Below, in pieces: positions 17,917 through 25,630 of a stretch of DNA of 64,000 nt (the first letter of the stretch is position 1; every line of letters begins with the position of its first letter). The DNA is taken from NCBI GenBank assembly GCA_004554585.1, contig SFLH01000009.1:1-64000 (forward strand), written 5' to 3'. The notes under the pieces were generated by a model, which was given only the letters and a program-made list of their open reading frames with translations, was not told the DNA's origin and did no database searches. The position numbers and the translations under genes are program-made. The stretch is from Clostridiales bacterium. GTDB taxonomy: Bacteria; Bacillota; Clostridia; Oscillospirales; Oscillospiraceae.

Positions 17917-18150
17917 TTATCCCTCCTCTTGTAGGCGCTGGACCAGCTCCCAGATGGCCTGGGCGGAGTTGAAGTTGACTGGCACGATCTCTACGGTGGG
18001 GATGGTGATGTCATACTCCTCCTCCAGCTCTGCCACCAGGGCGAGGATGGACAGGGAGTCCAGATAGTGTCCGTCGATGAGGTCTTTGCAGGTGAGGTAG
18101 TTGGCCTCCGGCTGAATGTCTTCCAGAATTTCCAGCAGTTTCTTATCCAT
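17917..18150 (-). CDS. Acyl/peptidyl carrier protein of the acyl-transfer operon
   Basis: A 77-residue carrier protein. The 4'-phosphopantetheine attachment site is Ser32 in HYLDSLSILALV. The surrounding acidic four-helix pattern (ELEEEYDITIPTVEI) is typical of carrier proteins such as DltC. It overlaps the decarboxylase gene by 8 bp and is followed immediately by the MBOAT gene. I infer that the adenylation enzyme at 19342 loads an amino acid onto it and that the MBOAT protein takes it off. It is distinct from the fatty-acid ACP at 59963. Confidence 0.88.
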   Translation of the reverse strand: MDKKLLEILEDIQPEANYLTCKDLIDGHYLDSLSILALVAELEEEYDITIPTVEIVPVNFNSAQAIWELVQRLQEEG

Positions 18151-19345
18151 GATGATCTTCTCCTTTCGTGTGGTGGGGGGTGTTTAGGGGGACGGTCCAC
18201 ATCCCCTCGCGGACGATGGTCTCCCGGCCGTCCTCGTCCCGCAGGCGGATCTGGGGCAGGTCCCGGCTGAGGAAGAGGGATAGGCCTTCCGTGGCGCAGT
18301 AGGCGCCGGCATTTTCAAAAGCCAGCACGTCCCCCACAGCCAGGGCGGGGAAGGGGCGGCGTTTGACCAGGATGTCGTTGATGGTACACAGGCTGCCGCA
18401 GACCGTCCAGGTCTCCTCTTCCTGGCAGGGCCGGTCTGGCAGAAGGCGCAGCCTGGGCGCGCGCATGGCCATGGCTTGGCCGTAATAGGTCAGCTGGTGA
18501 ATGCCGCCGTCTACCAGGGCGTAGCCCTCGCCCCGGTTGCGCTTGAGGTCCACCACCCGGGTCAGGTAGGTCCCGCAGCTGGCGGCGATGCTCCGCCCCA
18601 GCTCCAGGACCAGGGGGCCGGAGAAGCGCAGCTGAGACAGCATGGCGGAAAATTCCGCCAGGAAGGCGGGCTCGTCGAATTCCTCCCCCTCAAAGTAGGC
18701 CACGGGCAGTCCCGGGCCGAACTCCAACAGTTCGGGGACGTATCCCTCCTGCTGGGCCAGCCGCTGGATCACCTCGTCCACATAGGCCAGCTCCCGGCGG
18801 AGCTTTTTCAGGGAGAATTTCTGGGTGCCCGAAAAGTACTGGATGCCCCGCAGGCGGATGTGGGGGTCCTGGCGGCAGGCCCGGACCAGCTGGGTCATGG
18901 TCTCCTCGTCCATGCCGAACTGGTTGCCGCTGGTCAGGCGCAGCAGCAGGGGCAGGGGCCTGCCGTGGCGCCGAGCGGCCTGGGTCAGCAGGGCCAGCTG
19001 GGCTGGGGACTCCGCGGTGAAGCAGCCCAGAGGGCGCTGACTTCCCACGGCTTGGTCCACCAGCTCTGGCTCCTTGACCACCCCGGAGAGGACAAACTTC
19101 TCCTCGGGCAGGGCCAGGGCCTTGCAGATCTGATACTCCCCCCAGGAGCAGATCTCCAGGTGGTCCACCCATGGATGGAGGGCCTGCAGAAGGAAGGTGT
19201 TGGCCTTGACGGCGTAGCAGAGCTTCACCTGGGGGGGCAGCTGGGCCCGCAGATAGGCCACCCGCGCCCGCAGAACGGCCAGGTCAAACACATAGGCCGG
19301 GGTCTGGCCGCCCTCCGGCCGGGGTGCAGCAGGGATTTGGTTCAT
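18143..19345 (-). CDS. Fold-III PLP-dependent decarboxylase (LysA/BtrK-like), acyl-transfer operon
   Basis: A 400-residue fold-III PLP enzyme related to diaminopimelate and ornithine decarboxylases. PLP lysine: K47 in CYAVKANTF. Phosphate-binding region: EFGPGLPVAYF and ELGRSIAASCG. C-terminal active-site cysteine and aspartate: CGSLCTINDIL, then ENAGAYC. Where classic DapDC has HxGSQ, this has YFSGTQ, a replacement seen, as I recall, in decarboxylases that act with carrier proteins (BtrK of butirosin, exosortase-associated enzymes). It may decarboxylate a carrier-bound substrate or supply a beta- or omega-amino acid to the adenylation enzyme. The start overlaps the stop of the adenylation gene. 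Substrate unknown; racemase activity cannot be excluded. Confidence 0.82.
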   Translation of the reverse strand: MNQIPAAPRPEGGQTPAYVFDLAVLRARVAYLRAQLPPQVKLCYAVKANTFLLQALHPWVDHLEICSWGEYQICKALALPEEKFVLSGVVKEPELVDQAVGSQRPLGCFTAESPAQLALLTQAARRHGRPLPLLLRLTSGNQFGMDEETMTQLVRACRQDPHIRLRGIQYFSGTQKFSLKKLRRELAYVDEVIQRLAQQEGYVPELLEFGPGLPVAYFEGEEFDEPAFLAEFSAMLSQLRFSGPLVLELGRSIAASCGTYLTRVVDLKRNRGEGYALVDGGIHQLTYYGQAMAMRAPRLRLLPDRPCQEEETWTVCGSLCTINDILVKRRPFPALAVGDVLAFENAGAYCATEGLSLFLSRDLPQIRLRDEDGRETIVREGMWTVPLNTPHHTKGEDHHG

Positions 19346-20850
19346 GATTGACGCCTCATTTCCAGGAGTTTTTTTCGGTCCACCTTTCCGTTCTTGGTCA
19401 GGGGGAAGGCGGGCAGGGGATACAGGGCCCCGGGCACCATGTAGGCCGGCAGGGACTGCCGGAGGGTGTGGTGGAGGGCCTTACGCTCGACCTGGCCGGT
19501 GTAGAAGCCATAGAGGCGGTGGTCGGCAAAGACCACACAGCAGCGCTCCACCCCCGGCACCTGGGCCACGGCCCGCTCCACCTCCTCCAGCTCCACCCGG
19601 TGGCCCAGGTATTTCACCTGGAAATCCTTTCTCCCCCGGAAGAGCAGCTCCTGCCGCTGGTTGTAGCAGGCCAGGTCGCCGGTGCGGTAGATCCGCTCGG
19701 GGTAGTGGGGGTTGAGGGGGTTTTGGCAGAAGGCCCGGGCGGTCTGTTCCGGGGCGTTGAGATAGCCCAGGGCCAGGGCCGTGCCGCGGACGCAGAGCTC
19801 CCCCACCTGGCCGGGGGTGGTGATCTCCCGCCCCTGCTCGTCGAGAAGGAAGACCCCCTCGTTGGGGAAGGGACGGCCGATGGGCAGCCCCTCGGCGTAG
19901 TCCCGGGTCCGGTCCACCCGGTGGTAGGTGCAGTTGCAGGTGATCTCTGTGGGGCCGTAGAGGTTCACAAAGTCTGCCTGGGGCAGGTGGCGCATCCAGG
20001 TCTCCAGGGCTTTGCGGGGCATCTCTTCTCCGCTGAAGAGCACCCGCTTGACCGAGGTGGGGGTGCGATAGTCCAGCCCGTGGAAGGAGCTGACCAGACA
20101 CAGGGCGGACACGGCCCAGATCAAGGTGGTCACCTGGCATTCGCAGAGCCGGTCCACCAGGGCGGCGGGGGTGGAGAAGAGCTGCTTGGGCAGAAGAATT
20201 AAGGTGGCCCCGGTCTTTAACGCGGCGTAGATATCCTTCACTGACACGTCAAAGTCAAAGGGGGCCTGGCAGGCCAGGACGTCCTCCTGATCGATGCCAA
20301 ACAGGGGCACGAAGCAGTCGATGAAGTCCAGCACGCTCCGGTGGCTGACCACCACCCCCTTGGGCACTCCGGTGGAGCCGGAGGTGAAGTTGGCGTATAA
20401 GGGGTCGGTGTCCATGGCCTGTTGGCGGACCGCTGCCAGGGCTGCGGGGTCTGCCGGTGTCTCTGCCAGGTCCTTGGCCAGCAGGATGCTCTCCTCCGGC
20501 ATCACCTGCCGGGCCAGGTCGTAGTGCTGCTCGTCGGTGATCAGCCGCTTCGCGCCCAGAACCGCCTGGACCTGCTGGAGGCGGGCGGCGGGCAGGTCGG
20601 GGTTGAGCAGGACATAAAAACAGCCCGCCTGGACGATGCCCAGAAAAAGCCCCAAAGTGGCGGCGCTTTTTTCCGCCAGCACGGCCACAGGATCTCGCCG
20701 GGCGGTCAGGGGGAGCAGGCCGCTGCCCACCCGCTGGGACAGGTCCAGCAGCTCCTCCCAGCGCAGGTGGACCTGCCCGTCGTCCACGGCGATTTTTTTC
20801 GGATGGGCGCGGACCCGTGCCTCTAAATATTCCAAAACGTTTCGTTTCAT
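19342..20850 (-). CDS. Amino-acid adenylation enzyme (DltA/NRPS A-domain type)
   Basis: A 502-residue stand-alone adenylation enzyme of the ANL superfamily. Core motifs in order: A3 NFTSGSTGVPKGVVVSH (about 152-168), A4 FDFDVSVKD with the aspartate that usually binds the substrate amino group, A5 NLYGPTEITC, A7 YRTGDLA, A8 GRKDFQVKYLGHRVELEEVE and A10 LTKNGKVDRKKL with the catalytic lysine. It should activate an amino acid as AMP ester and load the carrier protein encoded two genes later. It is first in the operon, preceded by AGGAGG 13 bases from ATG. Specificity cannot be read safely; D-Ala, beta-alanine and GABA-like substrates are all possible. Confidence 0.87.
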   Translation of the reverse strand: MKRNVLEYLEARVRAHPKKIAVDDGQVHLRWEELLDLSQRVGSGLLPLTARRDPVAVLAEKSAATLGLFLGIVQAGCFYVLLNPDLPAARLQQVQAVLGAKRLITDEQHYDLARQVMPEESILLAKDLAETPADPAALAAVRQQAMDTDPLYANFTSGSTGVPKGVVVSHRSVLDFIDCFVPLFGIDQEDVLACQAPFDFDVSVKDIYAALKTGATLILLPKQLFSTPAALVDRLCECQVTTLIWAVSALCLVSSFHGLDYRTPTSVKRVLFSGEEMPRKALETWMRHLPQADFVNLYGPTEITCNCTYHRVDRTRDYAEGLPIGRPFPNEGVFLLDEQGREITTPGQVGELCVRGTALALGYLNAPEQTARAFCQNPLNPHYPERIYRTGDLACYNQRQELLFRGRKDFQVKYLGHRVELEEVERAVAQVPGVERCCVVFADHRLYGFYTGQVERKALHHTLRQSLPAYMVPGALYPLPAFPLTKNGKVDRKKLLEMRRQS

Positions 20851-20898
20851 GGTCTGGTCTCGACCTCCTGTTCGGTGCGATGGGTTTCAAGGGAAAGG

Positions 20899-20931
20899 GG
20901 AGGGGGAGGGGCCTGAGGCCCCTCCCCCTCC
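20899..20931. repeat. 15-bp perfect hairpin in the leader of the acyl-transfer operon
   Basis: The arms at 20899-20913 and 20917-20931 are G/C-only apart from two A-T pairs and leave a 3-base loop, so the RNA hairpin would be extremely stable. It lies 49 bp before the adenylation gene on the minus strand. The following CCCCTTTCCCTTG is a poor T run, so attenuation is possible but not certain. Confidence 0.5.
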
Positions 20932-20977
20932 GGTGGTCTCTGCCGGCGAAAGGCCGCCGGGGGAGGAAGACACTGCT

Positions 20978-21032
20978 ATCATAAAAGAATTTTCTGAAGT
21001 TTCCCCTATGGAAGTTCTGAAGAAATCTGAAA
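20978..21032. promoter_or_regulatory. TCTGAA direct repeats between the acyl-transfer operon and its two-component system
   Basis: TCTGAAG occurs at 20993 and 21016, and TCTGAAA at 21026. The last two are 10 bp apart, the spacing favoured by OmpR-type dimers. A -10-like TATGAT for the leftward operon lies at 20983-20978, adjacent to the first repeat. These are candidate binding sites for the response regulator encoded at 21114. Confidence 0.5.
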
Positions 21033-21070
21033 TTGCCCCATTCCCTCTATCTCACCGCCGGATTCTTCGG

Positions 21071-21076
21071 TATAAT
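21071..21076 (+). promoter_or_regulatory. -10 box of the two-component system genes
   Basis: A perfect TATAAT lies 38 bp before the response regulator start. No good -35 lies at standard distance, which fits activation by the regulator bound at the TCTGAA repeats 40-50 bp upstream. Confidence 0.5.
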
Positions 21077-21113
21077 GAACTTACATTCCCCAGGAGAAAG
21101 GAAGTGCGTTTCC

Positions 21114-21809
21114 ATGGATGCCAAGAAAATCCTCTTTGCCGACGATGACCCGGAGATTCGGGAGGTCCTTCAGCTGCTTTTGACCAGTGAGGGATATCAG
21201 GTGGAGGCGGTCTCCAACGGGGAGGAACTGTTGTCCCGGCTGGATGACTCGGTGGACCTGGTGATTCTGGACATCATGATGCCGGGGATGGGGGGCTACC
21301 ACGTCTGTGCGGAAATCCGCAAGCAGTCGGCGGTCCCGGTGCTGTTTCTCACGGCCAAGTCCCAGGACTCTGACAAGACCATGGGCTTTTCCGCCGGGGG
21401 AGACGACTATCTGGTCAAACCCTTTTCCTACACGGAGCTGATCTCCCGGGTCAAGGCCATGCTGCGCCGGTATTACGTCTACGGCGCCAAGGCTCCGGAG
21501 CAGAGCCAGGTCCTGCGCTGCTGCGGCAATATCGAGATTGACCTCAACCGCTGCGTGGTGCGCCGGGACGGCCAGGAGGTGGTCCTGACGGACACGGAAT
21601 ACCGCATCCTGTGCCTGCTGGCCACCCACCCCAAAAAGGTCTTTTCCGTGCAGAACATTTACGAGAGCATTTGGGACGAACCCTTCCTCTATACCTCAAA
21701 CAACACCGTCATGGTCCACATCCGCAACATCCGCCGCAAGCTGGGGGACGATCCCCAGAACTGCCAAACCATCCGCACCGTTTGGGGGAGGGGGTACCGG
21801 ATTGAGTAG
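21114..21809 (+). CDS. OmpR-family response regulator
   Basis: A 231-residue regulator. The receiver domain has the acidic triplet DDD at 10-12, the phospho-acceptor D53 (VILDIMMPG) and KPFSYTEL. The winged-helix domain (about 130-230) ends in the family motif TVWGRGYRIE. ATG at 21114 matches the receiver N-terminus (MDAKKILFADDDP) and has GGAAG upstream; the longer frame lacks support. It overlaps the kinase gene. Its divergent neighbour is the acyl-transfer operon, so envelope modification is its likely target (inference). Confidence 0.92.
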   Translation: MDAKKILFADDDPEIREVLQLLLTSEGYQVEAVSNGEELLSRLDDSVDLVILDIMMPGMGGYHVCAEIRKQSAVPVLFLTAKSQDSDKTMGFSAGGDDYLVKPFSYTELISRVKAMLRRYYVYGAKAPEQSQVLRCCGNIEIDLNRCVVRRDGQEVVLTDTEYRILCLLATHPKKVFSVQNIYESIWDEPFLYTSNNTVMVHIRNIRRKLGDDPQNCQTIRTVWGRGYRIE

Positions 21810-23163
21810 GCTCTTTCGCTATTGGGGCCTGAGCAGCCAGCTCTTCTGCGGGGCGCTGCTGTCCCTGCTGCTGGCGGCGCTGGCCTTTGTGCCCAGCTTT
21901 CTCATCGGCACCTGGGTGCTGGAGAACACCGTGTATGGCGAGGCCTTCGCCCGGCAGGCGGAGGGGGAGGCCTTTGTGGAGCTGCAGGAGTACGTGGACC
22001 GGGAAGGGATCGGCCAAAACAACCTCCACCTGCTCAACACCTGGTGCGGGAGAGAGGAGGAGATCTATCTCAGCCTCTACCTGGACGGCTGGCCCCTGTA
22101 TGAATCGGCGGTCCCGCCGGCGATCCTGGACCCGGAGCTGTTTGTCCTTGCCGAGGAGGACCCTGAGTGCGAGCACACCCTTGTCCTCCAGGACGGCACA
22201 GTCACCCAGGCCTTCCTGTACTTCTACGCTGGGGACGCCTATTTCTATTGGGTTATTGTGCTCTCCGTGCTTGTTGCCGTGGCTGTCTTCTCCGTGTGCT
22301 TTATCACCATCGTCCACCGCAAGCTGCGCTACATCACCCGCCTGAAAGGCGAGCTGGACATCCTGGCCGGGGGCGACCTGGGCCACAAGGTGGCAGTGAA
22401 AGGCCGGGATGAGCTGAGCGACCTGGCCGCCGGCATCGACCAGATGCGCCGCTCCATCCTGGCCCACCAGCGGGCGGAGGAGAAGATGCGTTCCACCAAC
22501 TCCCAGCTGGTCACGGCCATGTCCCATGACCTGCGCACCCCCTTGACCTCCCTGCTGGCCTACCTGGAACTGCTGGACCGGGGGAAGTATGACAGCGAGG
22601 ACCAGCGCCGACACTTTGTGGCCAAGAGCCTGGAAAAGGCCCTGCGCATTAAGTCCATGGCCGACAAGCTCTTTGAGTATTTCCTGGTCTACTCCTCCGA
22701 GTGGGAGCAGGCCGACTTGGAAGTGCTGGAGGCTGACGAGCTCTTCCAGCAGATCTGGCGGGAGTACGTCTTCTCCCTGAAAAGCCAGGGCTTTCAGGTG
22801 CGGGCAGACTTCGGTGCCCTGGACAGCCGGGTGGAGGTCAACGTGGACCTGCTCCACCGGGCCTTTGACAATCTCTACGCCAACATCCTGAAGTACGCCG
22901 ATGCCGCCAGCCCTGTGGAGGTGGCCTACCGCCGCCAGGACCACCAGGTGGTCCTCACCATCGCCAACACCGTCTCCCCCGCCCGGGACACCATCGAGAG
23001 CACCAACATCGGACTGAACACCTGCCGGCGGATCTTCCAGTATCACGGCGGGCTCTTCCAGGCAGAGGAAACGGACCATCGATTCTGCGTCCATATCCAT
23101 CTGCCCTTCGTGGGGGAGACCCCCGGTCCTCTCAGCCGGGAACTGCCCCCGCCCCAGGCATAG
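21802..23163 (+). CDS. Membrane sensor histidine kinase
   Basis: A 453-residue kinase. Two membrane helices (about 12-36 and 145-170) flank an extracytoplasmic domain of about 110 residues. A HAMP domain (about 172-225), the phospho-acceptor SHDLRTPL (histidine near 242) and a HATPase domain follow. The HATPase N box (NLYANILKYA) is recognisable, but the G boxes are short, ending TNIGLNTCRRIF. The start is TTG inside the regulator stop region, with a GGGGGA site just upstream. It probably phosphorylates the regulator at 21114. Confidence 0.9.
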   Translation: MSRLFRYWGLSSQLFCGALLSLLLAALAFVPSFLIGTWVLENTVYGEAFARQAEGEAFVELQEYVDREGIGQNNLHLLNTWCGREEEIYLSLYLDGWPLYESAVPPAILDPELFVLAEEDPECEHTLVLQDGTVTQAFLYFYAGDAYFYWVIVLSVLVAVAVFSVCFITIVHRKLRYITRLKGELDILAGGDLGHKVAVKGRDELSDLAAGIDQMRRSILAHQRAEEKMRSTNSQLVTAMSHDLRTPLTSLLAYLELLDRGKYDSEDQRRHFVAKSLEKALRIKSMADKLFEYFLVYSSEWEQADLEVLEADELFQQIWREYVFSLKSQGFQVRADFGALDSRVEVNVDLLHRAFDNLYANILKYADAASPVEVAYRRQDHQVVLTIANTVSPARDTIESTNIGLNTCRRIFQYHGGLFQAEETDHRFCVHIHLPFVGETPGPLSRELPPPQA

Positions 23164-23187
23164 ACCTTTCCTGTTTACCGCAACGCA

Positions 23188-23221
23188 AAAAGCCCCGGAA
23201 CCATCTGGTTCCGGGGCTTTT
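23188..23221. terminator. Bidirectional terminator between the kinase gene and rpsI
   Basis: A 15-bp perfect stem (23188-23202 with 23207-23221) with a 4-base loop and A and T runs on both flanks. It can stop the rightward two-component transcript and the leftward rplM-rpsI transcript. Confidence 0.9.
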
Positions 23222-23261
23222 GAAACAGGGAAAAACAATCCGCTCCTGAGTAAATGAGAAA

Positions 23262-23666
23262 TCAGCGCTTGGAGAACTGGGGAGCGCGACGGGCGGCCTT
23301 CAGGCCGTACTTCTTTCTCTCCTTCATTCTGGGGTCGCGGGTGAGGAAGCCAGCGGCCTTCAGAGCGGGACGATACTCGGCGTTCATCTCCAGCAGGGCG
23401 CGGCTGATGCCGTGGCGGATAGCGCCGGCCTGGCCGGTGACACCGCCGCCGGTGACGGTGGCAACGATGTCCACCTTGCCCAGCAGGTCAGTGGTGTCCA
23501 GGGGCTGGCGGACGATGAGCTTCAGGGTCTCCAGACCGAAGTAGTCGTCCATATCACGGCCGTTGATGGTGATGCTGCCGGTGCCGTTGGGGAACAGGCG
23601 CACGCGAGCCACGGAGGACTTCCGGCGGCCGGTGCCGTAGTGGTAAGGCTTCTTGCTCTTATACAT
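23262..23666 (-). CDS. rpsI: Ribosomal protein uS9
   Basis: A 134-residue small-subunit protein S9. The N-terminus MYKSKKPYHYGTGRRKSSVA and the C-terminal tail ending in APQFSKR are diagnostic; the basic tail reaches the P-site tRNA. I use ATG at 23666, which has AAGGAGGAG upstream; an in-frame extension of 10 residues is not conserved. It follows rplM by 14 bp in the usual rplM-rpsI operon. Confidence 0.98.
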   Translation of the reverse strand: MYKSKKPYHYGTGRRKSSVARVRLFPNGTGSITINGRDMDDYFGLETLKLIVRQPLDTTDLLGKVDIVATVTGGGVTGQAGAIRHGISRALLEMNAEYRPALKAAGFLTRDPRMKERKKYGLKAARRAPQFSKR

Positions 23667-23680
23667 GTCTTCGCTCCTCC

Positions 23681-24112
23681 TTATTCTGCGGCCCACAGTT
23701 CGGGCTTCTGTGCGGCGTGGATGTGCTCGGGGCCGCGGAAGATCTTCAGGCGGGTCAGGGAATCCTTGGTGATGATGTTCCGGGGCATCATGCCGCGGAC
23801 AGCCAGCTTCATGGCCAGCTCGGGCTTGTCCTGCATGAGCTTGCGATACTTGGTCTCTTTCAGGCCGCCCACCCAGCCGGAGTGGGTGCGATAGTACTTC
23901 TGATCCAGCTTCTTGCCGGTCAGCACGGCCTTTTCTGCGTTGATGACGATGACAAAGTCACCGCAGTCGGCGTGGGGGGTGTATTCGGGCTTGTGCTTGC
24001 CCCGCAGCAGGGTGGCTGCCACGGCAGCGGTTTTCCCGAGGGGCTTGCCAGCGGCGTCAAGGATATACCACTTGCGCTCGATGTTGCCCTTGTTAGCCAT
24101 AAAAGTGGACAT
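23681..24112 (-). CDS. rplM: Ribosomal protein uL13
   Basis: A 143-residue large-subunit protein L13. The signatures MANKGNIERKWYILDAAGKP, SGWVGGLKET, AVRGMMPRN and LKIFRGPEHIHAAQKPE are all present. GGAGG precedes the ATG at good distance. It is the first gene of the rplM-rpsI operon, transcribed from a consensus promoter through a structured leader that probably lets the protein control its own synthesis. Confidence 0.98.
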   Translation of the reverse strand: MSTFMANKGNIERKWYILDAAGKPLGKTAAVAATLLRGKHKPEYTPHADCGDFVIVINAEKAVLTGKKLDQKYYRTHSGWVGGLKETKYRKLMQDKPELAMKLAVRGMMPRNIITKDSLTRLKIFRGPEHIHAAQKPELWAAE

Positions 24113-24142
24113 AGGGTCGAACCTCCAATGATAAATTCTGTT

Positions 24143-24235
24143 CCTTATAGTTAAGGAGGGCCGGTGGCTTCTCCCGCTTTACAAAGGGTCCCTGCCCCTT
24201 TATAATGCTGGAGAAACCACAGGCCGGCCTTTTCA
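24143..24235 (-). ncRNA. Structured 5' leader of rplM-rpsI, L13-leader-like
   Basis: In the transcript a long stem pairs 24230-24211 with 24175-24160 (GGCCGG/CCGGCC and GGTTTCTCC/GGAGAAGCC), and an inner small hairpin AAAGGG/CCCTTT lies at 24184-24202. The structure sits between the promoter and the ribosome binding site, where L13 leader elements of Firmicutes bind their own protein. Assignment rests on position and pairing; I did not compare it with the family model. Confidence 0.6.
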
Positions 24236-24244
24236 GCGGACTAC

Positions 24245-24273
24245 ATTATAATACGGAGAAAAATCCCTGTCAA
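24245..24273 (-). promoter_or_regulatory. Consensus promoter of rplM-rpsI
   Basis: Perfect -35 TTGACA (24273-24268), a 17-bp spacer and perfect -10 TATAAT (24250-24245), read leftward. It gives a leader of roughly 125 bases. Confidence 0.92.
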
Positions 24274-24393
24274 CGCTTTTTTGGAATTTTTTAATTTAGA
24301 CCGTCCTGTTCTCTTGTTTTCGCGTGATATCTCTCTCATGCTCTTGAAATCTCAGCTTGCAATTTCATTTTTTGTTCCCAAGGAGGCACAGCT

Positions 24394-25134
24394 ATGCGCA
24401 AAATTCTCAGTTTGCTCCGCCGGTGTGTGGAGGATTACGACATGATTTCCCCCGGCGAGCGGGTGGCCGTGGGGGTGTCCGGGGGAAAGGATTCCCTGGT
24501 GCTCCTGGCCGGCCTGGCCCAGCTGTCGACCTTTTATCCCGGGGGCTTTTCCGTGGAGGCCTTCACCGTGGACATGGGCACCCCGGGGCTGGACCTTTCC
24601 CCCCTGGACACCTGGTGCCGGGACCGGGGGATTCCCTTCCACCGCATCCCCACCCAGATGTACCACGTGATCTTCGAGACCCGGCAGGAGAAGAACCCCT
24701 GCGCCCTGTGCGCCAAAATGCGCCGGGGCTCCCTGCACACCGCCCTGCTGGACCGCGGCATCCACAAGGTGGCCCTGGGCCATCACTACGACGACGCGGT
24801 GGAGACCTTCTTCCTCTCCCTGTTCTACGAGGGCCGCCTGTCCTGCTTCCACCCGGTGACCTACCTGGACCGCACGGACATCACCCAGATCCGTCCCCTG
24901 CTCTACGTCAGCGAGGCCATGGTCCGGGACGCCGCCCAGCGCCTGGCCCTGCCGGTGGTCCACAACCCCTGCCCCGCCGACGGCAACACCAAGCGCCAGG
25001 AGGTCAAGGACCTCATCGCCGCCCTGGAGCCTCAGTACCCCAAGCTCAAGGAGTATGTCTTCTCTGCCATGCAGCGCCTGCCCCTGCCCCAATGGGCCCC
25101 CCGCGACCTGCGCCGCCGGCCGCCCACAGAGTGA
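24394..25134 (+). CDS. TtcA-family tRNA 2-thiolation enzyme
   Basis: A 246-residue ATP pyrophosphatase. The PP-loop SGGKDS (about 29-34) binds ATP. The pair CALC (near residue 108) is the CxxC that, in TtcA, helps hold an iron-sulfur cluster and transfer sulfur to tRNA position 32. ALGHHYDDAVETFFLSL is the second TtcA/TilS signature. A C-terminal NPCPADG is also conserved. Such short Clostridia members may thiolate other substrates, so I do not give a firm symbol. GGAGG precedes the ATG. It is monocistronic. Confidence 0.85.
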   Translation: MRKILSLLRRCVEDYDMISPGERVAVGVSGGKDSLVLLAGLAQLSTFYPGGFSVEAFTVDMGTPGLDLSPLDTWCRDRGIPFHRIPTQMYHVIFETRQEKNPCALCAKMRRGSLHTALLDRGIHKVALGHHYDDAVETFFLSLFYEGRLSCFHPVTYLDRTDITQIRPLLYVSEAMVRDAAQRLALPVVHNPCPADGNTKRQEVKDLIAALEPQYPKLKEYVFSAMQRLPLPQWAPRDLRRRPPTE

Positions 25135-25275
25135 CGGGGAAAGACTTGTCTTGCTTTTGGTTTTTTATTATAATTTGCAATAAGGAAAATAAGAGTAAAT
25201 GTGCGTGTGCTTGCCGGAAAAGGAAACCGTTGCAACGAGAAAACACAAGATCGTATATCAAAGGGGGAGATTCTT

Positions 25276-25596
25276 ATGACACCCATGCATTGGATCGCAA
25301 TCCTCGTGTTGTATCTGCTCCCGGTCCTGCTGCTTTTCGTGACCTGGTGCAAGCCTTATCCCCAGGCGAAATGGACCATCCTTTGGGGGCAGGTCATCGT
25401 TTCCGTGGTGTTCCTGTTCGTCTATCCCCTGTGTGCCCCCGGTGTAGGTGTGTCCAACGCCCTTTCTGGAATGGGCGCGCTGTATGTCCTGGAGGCTTGG
25501 ACCGGAGAGAGCGCCGTAAACTGGCTGATCCTCTTTGGCGCCATTGTGGTGACGGGTATCGTTCTCGCCCTGGGCAAAAAACGCAAAGCGGCCTGA
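25276..25596 (+). CDS. Small polytopic membrane protein, 106 residues
   Basis: Three to four hydrophobic segments with a basic C-terminus (KKRKAA). Motifs include LLPVLLLFVTW, GQVIVSVVFLFVYP and a Trp-rich loop. ATG at 25276 follows GGGGGAG. It shows the same length and the same spaced P-LLL-TW, GQ and FL-YP pattern as the protein at 32551, so the two are paralogues of a family I cannot name. No transport or enzyme motif is visible. It is transcribed alone, followed by a terminator. Confidence 0.65.
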   Translation: MTPMHWIAILVLYLLPVLLLFVTWCKPYPQAKWTILWGQVIVSVVFLFVYPLCAPGVGVSNALSGMGALYVLEAWTGESAVNWLILFGAIVVTGIVLALGKKRKAA

Positions 25597-25630
25597 CGCA
25601 CGCGGCCTTGTCTCTGCGCTGGCTCCCCGG

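Noticed and set aside
18143..19345. Naming the PLP enzyme lysA (diaminopimelate decarboxylase)
   Set aside because: The HxGSQ histidine motif is replaced by YFSGTQ and the gene overlaps carrier and adenylation genes, which points to a different substrate.
15348..20850. Calling the operon a standard dltABCD locus
   Set aside because: The gene order differs, no DltX-like small gene is visible, and a fold-III decarboxylase is coupled inside it. The SGNH protein is also shorter than typical DltD.
21709..23238. A 509-codon minus-strand frame opposite the histidine kinase
   Set aside because: The plus strand carries all kinase motifs in order. The antisense product is repetitive and Val, Gln and Gly rich, as expected from GC-rich codon bias. 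The same applies to long antisense frames opposite vanT, argS, fabD-fabF and comM.
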